Below, one piece after another: positions 19,263 through 28,235 of a stretch of DNA of 64,000 nt. The first letter of the stretch is position 1, and each line of letters opens with the position of its first letter. The notes under the pieces were generated by a model, which saw nothing but the letters and a program-made list of their open reading frames with translations, had not been told where the DNA came from and did not search any database. The position numbers and the translations under genes are program-made. The DNA is from SAR202 cluster bacterium (GTDB taxonomy: Bacteria > Chloroflexota > Dehalococcoidia > Lucifugimonadales > UBA3495): positions 21,498 through 85,497 of the forward strand of contig JABMNL010000038.1 of the NCBI GenBank assembly GCA_013204585.1, read 5' to 3'.

Positions 19263-19339
19263 TGGTAGGGCGTAGGGGATTTGAACCCCTGATCTCCGCC
19301 TTGAGAGGGCGGTGTCCTGGGCCGCTAGACGAACGCCCC
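19263..19339 (-). tRNA. tRNA-Glu (anticodon CTC), CCA encoded
   Basis: GGGGCGTTCGTCTAGCGGCCCAGGACACCGCCCTCTCAAGGCGGAGATCAGGGGTTCAAATCCCCTACGCCCTACCA; cloverleaf with CTCTCAA anticodon loop. Confidence 0.93.
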
Positions 19340-19493
19340 ACAGATAGAGAGCCGGACCCTTCGGCCCACGAACGAGTCCAGCCCAAATATGCTACCAAAC
19401 CCCGCCTGGGATGTAAATCACGGGTAACTAAAAGACCGGCCCAGAATTCGGGGCCGGTCTTAACTTTGGACGTTCGTTTTTGCCGCGCCTAAT

Positions 19494-20126
19494 TTAATTG
19501 ACTACGAAATCACCGAACATGGTGAAGTTGTGGCCGGGGAAGGTGCAGACGAACTGGTAGGTACCCGCCGCCGGAGCGGTGAAGGTGGCTTCTCCGGACT
19601 GACCGGGGCCGACCAGAACCGTCGCGCCGATTACGCGAGAGTCGTCCACCGGCAGCCAGTTGTTGGTGGGGCCAGCGCCGGTGCCGTCAGCGGCCACCGC
19701 GTCCTTGGTGCCCGCCTCGACCAACGCCCAGTTGTGGGTGTTGACGCTGGAGGAGTTGTGGAAGTTCACCACAACATCGGAGCCTGCCGTTGCCGACATG
19801 CTGCCAAGGCTGAACGCTAGGGCGTCGCCGTTCACATCGATATCCAGGGTGTCCGCTCCGCCCGGCACAACGGGGGCCTTGGTCGCGGGAATCGCCGTGG
19901 GCGCAGCGGTCGGCTCAGGAGCCCGATCCGCCGGGGCCACCGTGCTGGGGCCAGCGGGAGTTGCGGTAGCGTTGGGGTTTGCTTCATCGCTGCCGCAGGC
20001 AATCGCCAAGAGCATGATTGCGCTCAAAATTCCAAATAATATTACGAGTGGCTTTCTCACCAAATGTCCTCCGTTATTCGCTGATTTAACTTTGTTATTT
20101 TTATCACAAGCCCTATATAGTGTCAA
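19494..20126 (-). CDS. Azurin/plastocyanin-like cupredoxin lipoprotein
   Basis: Lipobox MLLAIACGS, Pro/Thr/Ala linker, copper ligands NTHNW...CTFPGHNFTMFG; likely start GTG (VRKPLVILFG). Confidence 0.85.
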   Translation of the reverse strand: MTLYRACDKNNKVKSANNGGHLVRKPLVILFGILSAIMLLAIACGSDEANPNATATPAGPSTVAPADRAPEPTAAPTAIPATKAPVVPGGADTLDIDVNGDALAFSLGSMSATAGSDVVVNFHNSSSVNTHNWALVEAGTKDAVAADGTGAGPTNNWLPVDDSRVIGATVLVGPGQSGEATFTAPAAGTYQFVCTFPGHNFTMFGDFVVN

Positions 20127-20321
20127 CGCATTTGAGCACGATTAATCAGGCTCGATTAGACACCAGCCGTTAAAGGGGTGCGAAAGGTTTAGGAAATCGC
20201 AATTAACCGGAACGCAGACCTGGATACCGGCTGTCCAAGTGGACTATCATAACTCCGGCCATGGAGCCAGGTTATGTAATTCCCTGTTATGTGATTAACG
20301 ATAGCCTGGCCAGGAGTTCGC

Positions 20322-21326
20322 GTGGACATCGGCAAGTTCCCTCCCTTATTACTAGAGAAGCTGCTGCAAAAGACAGGGGTATCTGACCCCCGGGTGCTGC
20401 TGGGCCCCGGCGTGGGCAAGGACGCGGCGGTAATCGACCTGGGCGACACGCTGTTGGTGGCCAAGAGCGACCCCATAACCTTCGCCACCGACCGCATCGG
20501 CTGGTACGCCGTGCAGGTGAACGCCAACGACGTTGCCTGCACCGGGGGAATACCGCGCTGGTTCCTGGCCACGCTGCTGGTACCGGAGCGCTTCACCGAA
20601 GACCAGGCCGAAGAGCTGTTTAATCAGGTGCTGGACGCCTGCAACGCCATTAATGTCACCTTAATCGGCGGCCACAGCGAGGTTACCCACGGAATCGACC
20701 GTCCCATCGTGTCCGGCACCATGCTGGGCGAGGTGGCGCGGGACCGCCTAATTAAGACTGGCGGCGCCCAGGAAGGCGACAGCATCGTCGTGACCAAAGG
20801 AATCGCCATCGAGGGCACCGCGCTCTTGGCCCTGGAACGGGCCGACGATCTGCGGAAGGCCGGAGTGCCCGACAGCATAATTACACAAAGCGCAGAACTA
20901 TTAAATGTACCAGGCATAAGTGTAATAGAAGACGCTCAAATCGCCTGCGCTACTGCACAAGTACATTCTATGCATGACGTGACAGAAGGTGGCTTGATAA
21001 CTGGACTGCGGGAAGTCGCCGCGGCCTCGGGCCTGGGGTTGGCCATTGAGGAAGGGAGCGTGCCGGTGTTGCCGACTACGAGCCAGGTGTGCGCGGCCTT
21101 GGAACTGGACCCGTTGGGACTGCTGGCATCGGGAGCGCTCATAATTACGCTTCCGCCAGAGGACGTTACCTCTTTACTCACTGCATTGGAGAAAAAGGGA
21201 ATAGATGGCTGGGAGATCGGAATAATGATGGCGAAAGAAGAGGGGCTGGTATCCATTGGCCGCCAGGGCGAGGTTGAGCTTCCCCAGTTCAGCCGCGACG
21301 AACTGGCCCGTTACTTCAGCCAATAG
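20322..21326 (+). CDS. AIR synthase-related/HypE-like protein
   Basis: GPGVGKDAAVIDLGD, NDVACTGGIPRWFLATLLVPE, GGHSEVTHGIDRPIVSGTMLG, SMHDVTEGGL. Confidence 0.85.
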   Translation: MDIGKFPPLLLEKLLQKTGVSDPRVLLGPGVGKDAAVIDLGDTLLVAKSDPITFATDRIGWYAVQVNANDVACTGGIPRWFLATLLVPERFTEDQAEELFNQVLDACNAINVTLIGGHSEVTHGIDRPIVSGTMLGEVARDRLIKTGGAQEGDSIVVTKGIAIEGTALLALERADDLRKAGVPDSIITQSAELLNVPGISVIEDAQIACATAQVHSMHDVTEGGLITGLREVAAASGLGLAIEEGSVPVLPTTSQVCAALELDPLGLLASGALIITLPPEDVTSLLTALEKKGIDGWEIGIMMAKEEGLVSIGRQGEVELPQFSRDELARYFSQ

Positions 21327-21793
21327 GATGCGCCGTTGGTATTACTGAGAGACTACATTGGTACATGAATCGTATAGTGCATACTACTACAAATCTACGC
21401 TTTTATTAACTAGACTTTCAAATATACCCTTAAACGCAAGGAGTGGTATATATCGTTCTGCACCAGTATCAATTAGAAAGGTCATTTATTAAGGGTTCGA
21501 TTAGCTAAGGTGTTCTCAAGTAAAGTTCCGTATTAATTTTAGGTTTCATTAGGTTCGATGAGAGTAAATAATAGATTATAGTTCATCTATACCTAGTAGA
21601 TAAACTTAGTGCTAGTTACGAATACCATGGTTAATAGGATGCTCTCCGTTCCGACCATCTATTAACCACACCCTTCGCTAGCACCATTATTGATTAATGC
21701 TAATGACATTAATCTACCCTTCTGCCGTACGAAGTCGCCATAAACTACAGGTTTGGCATACTCAGCTATAAGCGACAGGAGGGGACCTGTTGG

Positions 21794-22441
21794 TTATGAA
21801 GCCAGTTCCTTGATTGCGTTTGCGGCCCGTTGCTGGGCCGGCACGGTCAGGGACCACTCATTACCCTGGGAAATGAACATGTCCCGCTGTTTCTTCATGT
21901 GTGAGGCAAAGTTAGGCGCATCGTAGGCGCCATACTCGCGACAGGCCTCGATTAGCTTCTCTTTGGAGAACACCGGCTGCTCCCCAACCAGAAGTCCGCC
22001 AATTCCAAGCAACAATGCCAGTTTTACCTGTTTCTTGGAATTGGTCTTTTCTTTCAGATCCTTCACGATAATACGATATGAGCTGCCATCCAAATGATAG
22101 ACCCGTGATATGGATGCGCTCGGTATTTGGTGTTGGTCCAAAAATACGAAGCCGCGTTCGCTGGCCTTATATTGGCGGTCAGTGCTGCCGTTGGTGGGGG
22201 GTTCATTGATGTAAGACCCGCTTGAAGACGATGCGGAGGTCTCGTCATTCCCATTGGTAGTGTGGCCGTGGCCGTTTCCGACGCCGATGCCAATATCAGC
22301 AGGAAGGGCGTCCGACTGGGCTAGCACACCGATTAATGCCTGGAAACAGGGAATCTGGTACTTCTCGGGGCATCGCTCCGCCAGCTTTACAGCCTCGTCC
22401 AGATGCTCCGCCACGTTCTCGAACACTACCGCCTCCTCCAC
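21794..22441 (-). CDS. Hypothetical protein
   Basis: Long ORF, low-complexity Ser/Gly linker; no recognised domain. Confidence 0.55.
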   Translation of the reverse strand: MEEAVVFENVAEHLDEAVKLAERCPEKYQIPCFQALIGVLAQSDALPADIGIGVGNGHGHTTNGNDETSASSSSGSYINEPPTNGSTDRQYKASERGFVFLDQHQIPSASISRVYHLDGSSYRIIVKDLKEKTNSKKQVKLALLLGIGGLLVGEQPVFSKEKLIEACREYGAYDAPNFASHMKKQRDMFISQGNEWSLTVPAQQRAANAIKELAS

Positions 22442-22717
22442 CCATAAAGGTCTAGCTAATATATACCATTCAATTAACGGCCTGGTATATAAAGGCCGAC
22501 TTGTGGCGACCCTGACCTGGGCCCCTATCCATTGCTCAGTATAGCCCCGTTAAAAACGCTCTTCAATTATTAATGACCCGGCTATGGGCATAAATAACGA
22601 GTCCACGGAGGCGATTCTTTAATTTATTACAGGCCCGCGAACGTTACATTTATATCTCAATATAAACGATACCTAGATTTATAGTCCGATGGATTAATAT
22701 AAATTTATGCGGCAAGG

Positions 22718-23683
22718 TCAGGCTCGATACATTTCCAACGCCTGACGGAGTTGGTCCACGGTGGTGTTGGCACCGCTCACGGTAATCGCTACCTTTTTTC
22801 CTTTTACCTTTTCCGGGTACTTGATTGCGCCCGCCAAAGCCGTAGCTCCCGCGCCCTCGGCCAGGGTATGGGCCTTCTCCACCAGTGTGCCGATGGCCTG
22901 GCGGATCTCATCGTCGCTCACCAGTAGGAAGTCGTCCAGCAGTTCGCGCATTATCAACTGCGGCAGCTCGTATCCCGACCCGGTGGCCACGCCTTCGGCG
23001 AAGGTGGCCATCTCCGCCTCGACAATTTCACCCTGCTTCCACGACAGGTATCCGGCCGGCGCTTGCTCCGACTGAACCGCCAGAACTTCTATGGCAGGGT
23101 CAATACCCTTAGCCACGATGCAAGCGCCCGAGACGCCTGATCCACCACCCAGGGGCACCACCAGCACCTGGACATCGGGCAGGTCCTCGATAATCTCCAG
23201 AGCCGCAGTGGCAACTCCAGCAATGAGCAGCGGCTCGTTCACCGGATGCACGAACCGGTAGCCTTCTTCTCGGGCCAGACGCTCGCAGTGCAGCCGGGCG
23301 TCATCGAAGGCATCGCCGTGGAATATCAGCTCCGCGCCCAGGGCCTTCATGGCCGCCACCTTGTTGGGGTTGGCGTTCTTCGGCAGGCAAATCATGGCCC
23401 GGACGCCAAACATGCGGCAGGCGCTGGCCATCGACTGGCCGTGGTTGCCCGTGGACGCGGTAATCAACCCTCGCGCTCGCTCTTCGTCGGTCAGATTAGC
23501 CAGCAGATTAATGCCGCCCCGTTGCTTGAACGCGCCCAGAGGCAAGTGCTCCTCGTGCTTCAAGTACACTTCTGCGTTTAGCATCTCGCTGAGTCCAGCG
23601 GAATAATGTAATGGCGTACGGGGGAGATGCGGAGCGATGGTCTTCTTCGCTTGATAGACGTCGCGCAGCGTTGGGGCTTGCAT
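22718..23683 (-). CDS. Threonine/serine dehydratase (PLP fold II)
   Basis: LKHEEHLPLGAFKQRGG (PLP Lys), TASTGNHGQSMA, VPLGGGSGVSG. Confidence 0.93.
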   Translation of the reverse strand: MQAPTLRDVYQAKKTIAPHLPRTPLHYSAGLSEMLNAEVYLKHEEHLPLGAFKQRGGINLLANLTDEERARGLITASTGNHGQSMASACRMFGVRAMICLPKNANPNKVAAMKALGAELIFHGDAFDDARLHCERLAREEGYRFVHPVNEPLLIAGVATAALEIIEDLPDVQVLVVPLGGGSGVSGACIVAKGIDPAIEVLAVQSEQAPAGYLSWKQGEIVEAEMATFAEGVATGSGYELPQLIMRELLDDFLLVSDDEIRQAIGTLVEKAHTLAEGAGATALAGAIKYPEKVKGKKVAITVSGANTTVDQLRQALEMYRA

Positions 23684-23788
23684 TTGAACCCGCCTTATTA
23701 ATTAAATGAAGTTAGTTGATTTATAGTCAGCTTATGGTCCTGATATAAGAGAGTCAATGACACTCTTTATCACGACAAAGACCCCCTA

Positions 23789-24427
23789 TTAATGACTCCC
23801 TTCCTTCCGGATGGTCTTGATTCGGTGGTAGATGAACCAAATCACCACCACGACGATGATGCCAGCGATGGGGAAGTCGAAGGGCCGCATGACCGCACGC
23901 ATATCCTCCCAGTTCTCCCCCAGCTTGTAACCACCATAAGCCAAACCCAGGCTCCAGGGGTATGACCCGATAAAGGTATAGAAGCTGAACTTCCAGATGT
24001 TCATGCGGGCAATTCCGGCCGGGACACTAATAAAGGTACGGACCACCGGCAATAGGCGCGACGCAAAGACCGCCAGCTCGCCATATTTCTGAAACCATTC
24101 CTCGGCCCGTTCCACTTCATGCTGGGTCACCAGCACATATTTTCCATACTTCTTTAATAAAGGACGCCCGCCCTTGAGGCTGATCCAGTAGGCCACCCAC
24201 GATCCGATGAGATTCCCTAAGGCCCCATAGAAGCCCGCCATGGCCAGCATCCAGGCCGATTCACCCTTGGCCTCAATTAAGAGCCAGCCAGCCAACGGCA
24301 TGATTAATTCGCTGGGGAAGGGGATGGCGGCGCTCTCGATGCCCATTAAAAAGACCACGCCGGGCCAGCCCATAACGTCATAGACGTTCGTGATTATGTT
24401 TAAAAACCAGGTTTCTATGCCATGCAT
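23789..24427 (-). CDS. DedA family membrane protein
   Basis: GxPSELIMPLAG, ALGNLIGSWVAYWISLKGG, FASRLLPVVRTFISVPAGIARM. Confidence 0.93.
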   Translation of the reverse strand: MHGIETWFLNIITNVYDVMGWPGVVFLMGIESAAIPFPSELIMPLAGWLLIEAKGESAWMLAMAGFYGALGNLIGSWVAYWISLKGGRPLLKKYGKYVLVTQHEVERAEEWFQKYGELAVFASRLLPVVRTFISVPAGIARMNIWKFSFYTFIGSYPWSLGLAYGGYKLGENWEDMRAVMRPFDFPIAGIIVVVVIWFIYHRIKTIRKEGSH

Positions 24428-24563
24428 GTCTTAACTGTCCTTATAAACAACGGAGGAGATACGTGATAAATACGACCAATCGGAATAAACTTATGGACGG
24501 ACCAGATTATTTAATGTTCTAGTCATTTCTTATATTAATTTAAAATAATGTTTAGATAAAGTA

Positions 24564-24592
24564 TTGACGTTAGTCAAAACGGGTGTTAATCT
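24564..24592 (+). promoter_or_regulatory. Candidate sigma-70-type promoter
   Basis: TTGACG - 17 nt - TAATCT, about 70 nt upstream of the ATG at 24660. Confidence 0.5.
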
Positions 24593-24659
24593 AATGTTAA
24601 CCCGATGGCCCGGGCAGCAGTATAAAGCAGTACTAATACACCAAGATACGGAGGGAACC

Positions 24660-24884
24660 ATGGCTAGAAAGACAAAATTGATGCTACGAGTAGAAAAAGA
24701 ACACCAGCGCCCCCTAGAGCGCCTGTTGCCCGAGAAAGTTAATGAGGTCGGTCTTTCGGCCACCGCCGAGGAACTCGGAGTCAGCAAGGCCACTCTTGGC
24801 TACTGGCTGCTCAAGTTGGGTATAAATGTACGCCGCGTAGCGCTCGCCCCCGGCGAGACCTTGGAAGTTAAGCGGATTAGCTAA
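24660..24884 (+). CDS. Small HTH-like DNA-binding protein
   Basis: MARKTKLMLRVEKEHQRPLERLLPEKVNEVGLSATAEELGVSKATLGYWLLKLGINVRR. Confidence 0.7.
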   Translation: MARKTKLMLRVEKEHQRPLERLLPEKVNEVGLSATAEELGVSKATLGYWLLKLGINVRRVALAPGETLEVKRIS

Positions 24885-24917
24885 CCCAACAGTTACTAGA
24901 AAATCACGCTCCTATCG

Positions 24918-24947
24918 AAAAGCCCCGCGTTAACGCGGGGCTTTTTT
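24918..24947 (+). terminator. Rho-independent terminator
   Basis: aaaagccccgcgttaacgcggggctttttt. Confidence 0.9.
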
Positions 24948-25107
24948 GTTTTTGCCCAATCACAACCTCATTAGCGCCACTGCTAACCTTCCCAAATTCC
25001 CAGTGTCCTCTCGGCCTTTTTAAGGCCATTTTTATAACGCCGCCTGTCCCTGTCACCACCGCCGCTCTGAATCCCTTTGTTTTCTAACCACAATTTCCCG
25101 ACCAGTC

Positions 25108-26217
25108 TTAACCTTGGAAGATGTCCTCGGGCAAGAACGCCGAAACGGTGACGTTGGGCAGGTCGACCACGTTACTAATCTTGAGATCTACTGCGACGCT
25201 ACAGATAACGTAGGCCTGTTCCTTGGTCCAACCCCTTTCTTGCAGCAGGGCAATCATATTAATCAAAGCGTTGCGGGCCGCTAGGGTCAGGTGGTCCTCG
25301 CCTTCCTGGGTGCCGTCATCCCGGATGGGCATCCCCATGGTGGCGATGAAGTTTCGCGGCACCGCCCATTCCGGTGCAATGAAATATCCCGGATGGGAGA
25401 ACCGAGGGAAGGTTATGTTATTCCGGGCGGCCTCCCCCTTGCGCAGGTGAAACTTGACCACTGCGGTGGCCCCCATTTCGATGGCGGTGATGCAGCACTC
25501 GGAGTCCCCCTGGGCGAAGTGGCCGTCCCCCGCCGAGTAGAGGGCACCGGATACGTTAACGGGTATCAGTAACCGGGAACCCTTGGTCAGTTGCTTGGCA
25601 TCCACGTTGCCGCAGTTCTCCCGGGGCGGAATCGTGCGGAGTCCTTCGGCGGCTATCGGTCCTTCGGGCACCGCATCTTCGGCGTCGGGAGGAAAGGCCA
25701 CCCCGCCGCGTCGTACCAAGTCGGCTTCGCGTTCGGTCCAAGCCTCCATCTGCGCCCTGGAAGGCGCAATCCCTGCGGTACCCATGAACGAACCATTGGG
25801 TATCCTAACGCCGGGCAGGTCCTTGGATGTCGCCCAGCCGTCCTGCATATCCCAATGCACCACGAATGGCTCAGGAAACAGGTCGCGCAGAAACCCAGCG
25901 CCGGGTCGGTTGCGGGTCCATCCGTAGGACTGGGGAATTATGTCGACGTACTCAATTTCGAGCAAGTCGCCCGGCTCGGCACCCTTTATGTAAACCGGGC
26001 CGGTCAACGGGTGTCCCACCTTACCGGCAAAACCCGGAAAGTCGGCGACGGTCACGTTGGGCTGCATCTGCCCGTCCGAAGCGTCCCTGGTTTCCAACAA
26101 CACATCTTCGCCGGGGTCGGCCTCCAAAATCGGGGTGATGTCCGGGTGCCAGCGATTGTGCCCCTTGCCAGGGTCGTCCTTCAACCGTTTGCTGCGGTCT
26201 ATCTCAATGCTCTTCAT
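25108..26217 (-). CDS. Acetamidase/formamidase family protein
   Basis: PGDLLEIEYVDI, GYFIAPEWAVPRNFIATMGMPI, CSVAVDLKISNVVDLPN. Confidence 0.92.
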   Translation of the reverse strand: MKSIEIDRSKRLKDDPGKGHNRWHPDITPILEADPGEDVLLETRDASDGQMQPNVTVADFPGFAGKVGHPLTGPVYIKGAEPGDLLEIEYVDIIPQSYGWTRNRPGAGFLRDLFPEPFVVHWDMQDGWATSKDLPGVRIPNGSFMGTAGIAPSRAQMEAWTEREADLVRRGGVAFPPDAEDAVPEGPIAAEGLRTIPPRENCGNVDAKQLTKGSRLLIPVNVSGALYSAGDGHFAQGDSECCITAIEMGATAVVKFHLRKGEAARNNITFPRFSHPGYFIAPEWAVPRNFIATMGMPIRDDGTQEGEDHLTLAARNALINMIALLQERGWTKEQAYVICSVAVDLKISNVVDLPNVTVSAFLPEDIFQG

Positions 26218-26238
26218 GGAAACTCCAAGCTGCTAGGT

Positions 26239-27924
26239 TTAAATTGACCAGTCGTCAGGTACATTTGGCATGGCCATGGGCTTAATCATGACTTCTACCA
26301 GCGCAGCTTGGCCGTTTTCGGTAGCGGTGATGGCCCGCCGGAGAGCCGGGCCAACTTCTAACGGGTCTTCAACCCTTTCCGCATACGCGCCCAAACCTTC
26401 GGCCACTTTGCTCCAGTTGCCAGATAGTTTGGCCATAGCGGGCGGCGGGCCGTTGGGACCTTCCATGCCCATCAAGCCTCCGCCGGTGCCTTCATTGTTG
26501 ACAACTATGGTCAACGTCGGGAGTCCCATCCGCACGGCAGTCTCCAATTCCATGCCAACCATGCCGAACGACGCGTCGCCCAGCAAGTGAACCACCAACT
26601 TGTCAGGCTGCCCCAATTTAGCGCCGATGGCCCCGCCCAACGACCAACCCATGGCGGCCATACCGCCCATTCCCACATAGCTGCGGGGCTTAGTGGCAAT
26701 CCAGAAAGGCGACATATAGCCTCGACTTCCGCCAGCGTCGTGTAACGCGATGGTCTTGTCTAAGTCGACAATCTTGGCCAATTCGTTGACCACCCGGTAG
26801 CCGGTGGTGGGAGCAGACAAGTCGTTGAAAATAGGCTCCCATTCGCCTCGGAGCTTGTCCTTGGCCTGTTTAATCTCGGCGACCACTTCCTCTTTAAGAC
26901 CGCCCTTGCCCGGCCCAACTCGCTCTTTCACCGCATCCAAAATGGCCCGCAAGGCCAACTTTGCGTCCGCCAGGATGGGCACATCGGCCTGGTATTGCTT
27001 GTTCAGGTCATTCTCATCGGCGTTCACGTGAATCAGACTCACGCCTTCTGGGATAGGCCGTCCGTCGGTGCCGTTGGGCAGCCGGTAGGAATTGCCCACT
27101 GCCAGCACCACGTCGGCCTTGCGGTTAATATGCAATGAAGCCCCACTGGCATACCGGCTGCGCGGGTAACAACCCATGCCCATAGATAGGGGATGGTCCT
27201 CAGGAAATACGCCCTTGGCGACCAAGGTGGTCGCCACCGGCATGGACAGCAATTCGGCCAGTTCTTTAGCCTCGTCCCAGGCCTCGGCGGAAAGAACGCC
27301 GCCACCCAGGTTCAAAACAGGCATTTTGGCATTGACCAGCAGGTCGGCAGCCTTGGCGACTTCATCGGGCGCGGGGGCAGCCTTCCGTCCGGGGCCGACC
27401 GGCTCGTACTCCAACACGTCATCTGGAGCCTCGGTCATCAGCACGTCCTGGGGCATCTCCAACACCACCGGGCCAGGAGAGCCGGAGCGTAAGGCAGTGA
27501 AGGCACGCCGCATTATTGATGGGATGTCTTCGACTTTAGTCATGGTGCCCCGCCATTTGACCAGGGTGTCAAAGATGCTGGCGGAAACTTCTTGTTGCAC
27601 CTCTTTGCCCAGTTGCGCGAGCGGGTGTTGTCCCATCAATAGAAGCACGGGAATGTTGTCGGCGTAGGCACCGGCGATGCCGGTCAGAGTGTTGGTTGCG
27701 CCGGGTCCGGTGCCGGTCATGGCCACGCCCACCTTGCCGGTAGCGCGAGCATAACCGTCGGCAATCTCCACACCCAGCCGTTCGTTTCTGGCAGCGAAAA
27801 CCTTGATGGTCTCGGAGTTTCTCAGGCCGGTCCAAAGGGGGGCTAAACCGCCGCCTTGGAACCCGGCGATATACTCCACTCCTTCTTTTTCCAGGGCGCG
27901 AACTACAGCATCGGCACCACGCAT
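26239..27924 (-). CDS. Thiamine-pyrophosphate-dependent enzyme (acetolactate synthase-like)
   Basis: GVEIADGYARATGKVGVAMTGTGPGATNT; LLGDASFGMVGMELETAVRMGLPTLTIVVNN. Confidence 0.92.
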   Translation of the reverse strand: MRGADAVVRALEKEGVEYIAGFQGGGLAPLWTGLRNSETIKVFAARNERLGVEIADGYARATGKVGVAMTGTGPGATNTLTGIAGAYADNIPVLLLMGQHPLAQLGKEVQQEVSASIFDTLVKWRGTMTKVEDIPSIMRRAFTALRSGSPGPVVLEMPQDVLMTEAPDDVLEYEPVGPGRKAAPAPDEVAKAADLLVNAKMPVLNLGGGVLSAEAWDEAKELAELLSMPVATTLVAKGVFPEDHPLSMGMGCYPRSRYASGASLHINRKADVVLAVGNSYRLPNGTDGRPIPEGVSLIHVNADENDLNKQYQADVPILADAKLALRAILDAVKERVGPGKGGLKEEVVAEIKQAKDKLRGEWEPIFNDLSAPTTGYRVVNELAKIVDLDKTIALHDAGGSRGYMSPFWIATKPRSYVGMGGMAAMGWSLGGAIGAKLGQPDKLVVHLLGDASFGMVGMELETAVRMGLPTLTIVVNNEGTGGGLMGMEGPNGPPPAMAKLSGNWSKVAEGLGAYAERVEDPLEVGPALRRAITATENGQAALVEVMIKPMAMPNVPDDWSI

Positions 27925-28235
27925 GATTCCTCTCTTGCCTATTCAAATGGGACCGGGGGGTGAGTGATGGCCCAGCGGGGATACCCAAGCATGTTTCCGT
28001 GCCTGGCCCTTCTCAGGTTGAAGGGATGATACCCTGGCTCTCCATAGGGGTCAACCAGCAGTAATCAGTCGGCCCAGACCAACTCGCCCGACACAGTGTC
28101 GGGATACCTATAACTAGACTTAAACTAGGCGTGGAACCGCTTTCTTGACCGTGCTTTTTACGAAGGGTATCATCCCCCCAACATTCGCCGGGCCGAACTG
28201 CCCGCCGACCCCAAAACTACCAAGCGAGGACACCC

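Noticed and set aside
20322-21326. Candidate SelD (selenophosphate synthetase) to complete the Sec module
   Set aside because: Motifs fit HypE/AIR-synthase-related proteins; the SelD N-terminal Cys/Sec-Gly-Cys segment is absent.
27925-28036. TPP riboswitch upstream of the ThDP-enzyme gene
   Set aside because: A CTGAGA-like string is present but the paired conserved TPP-box sequences are not recognisable in order; no support without a covariance-model search.
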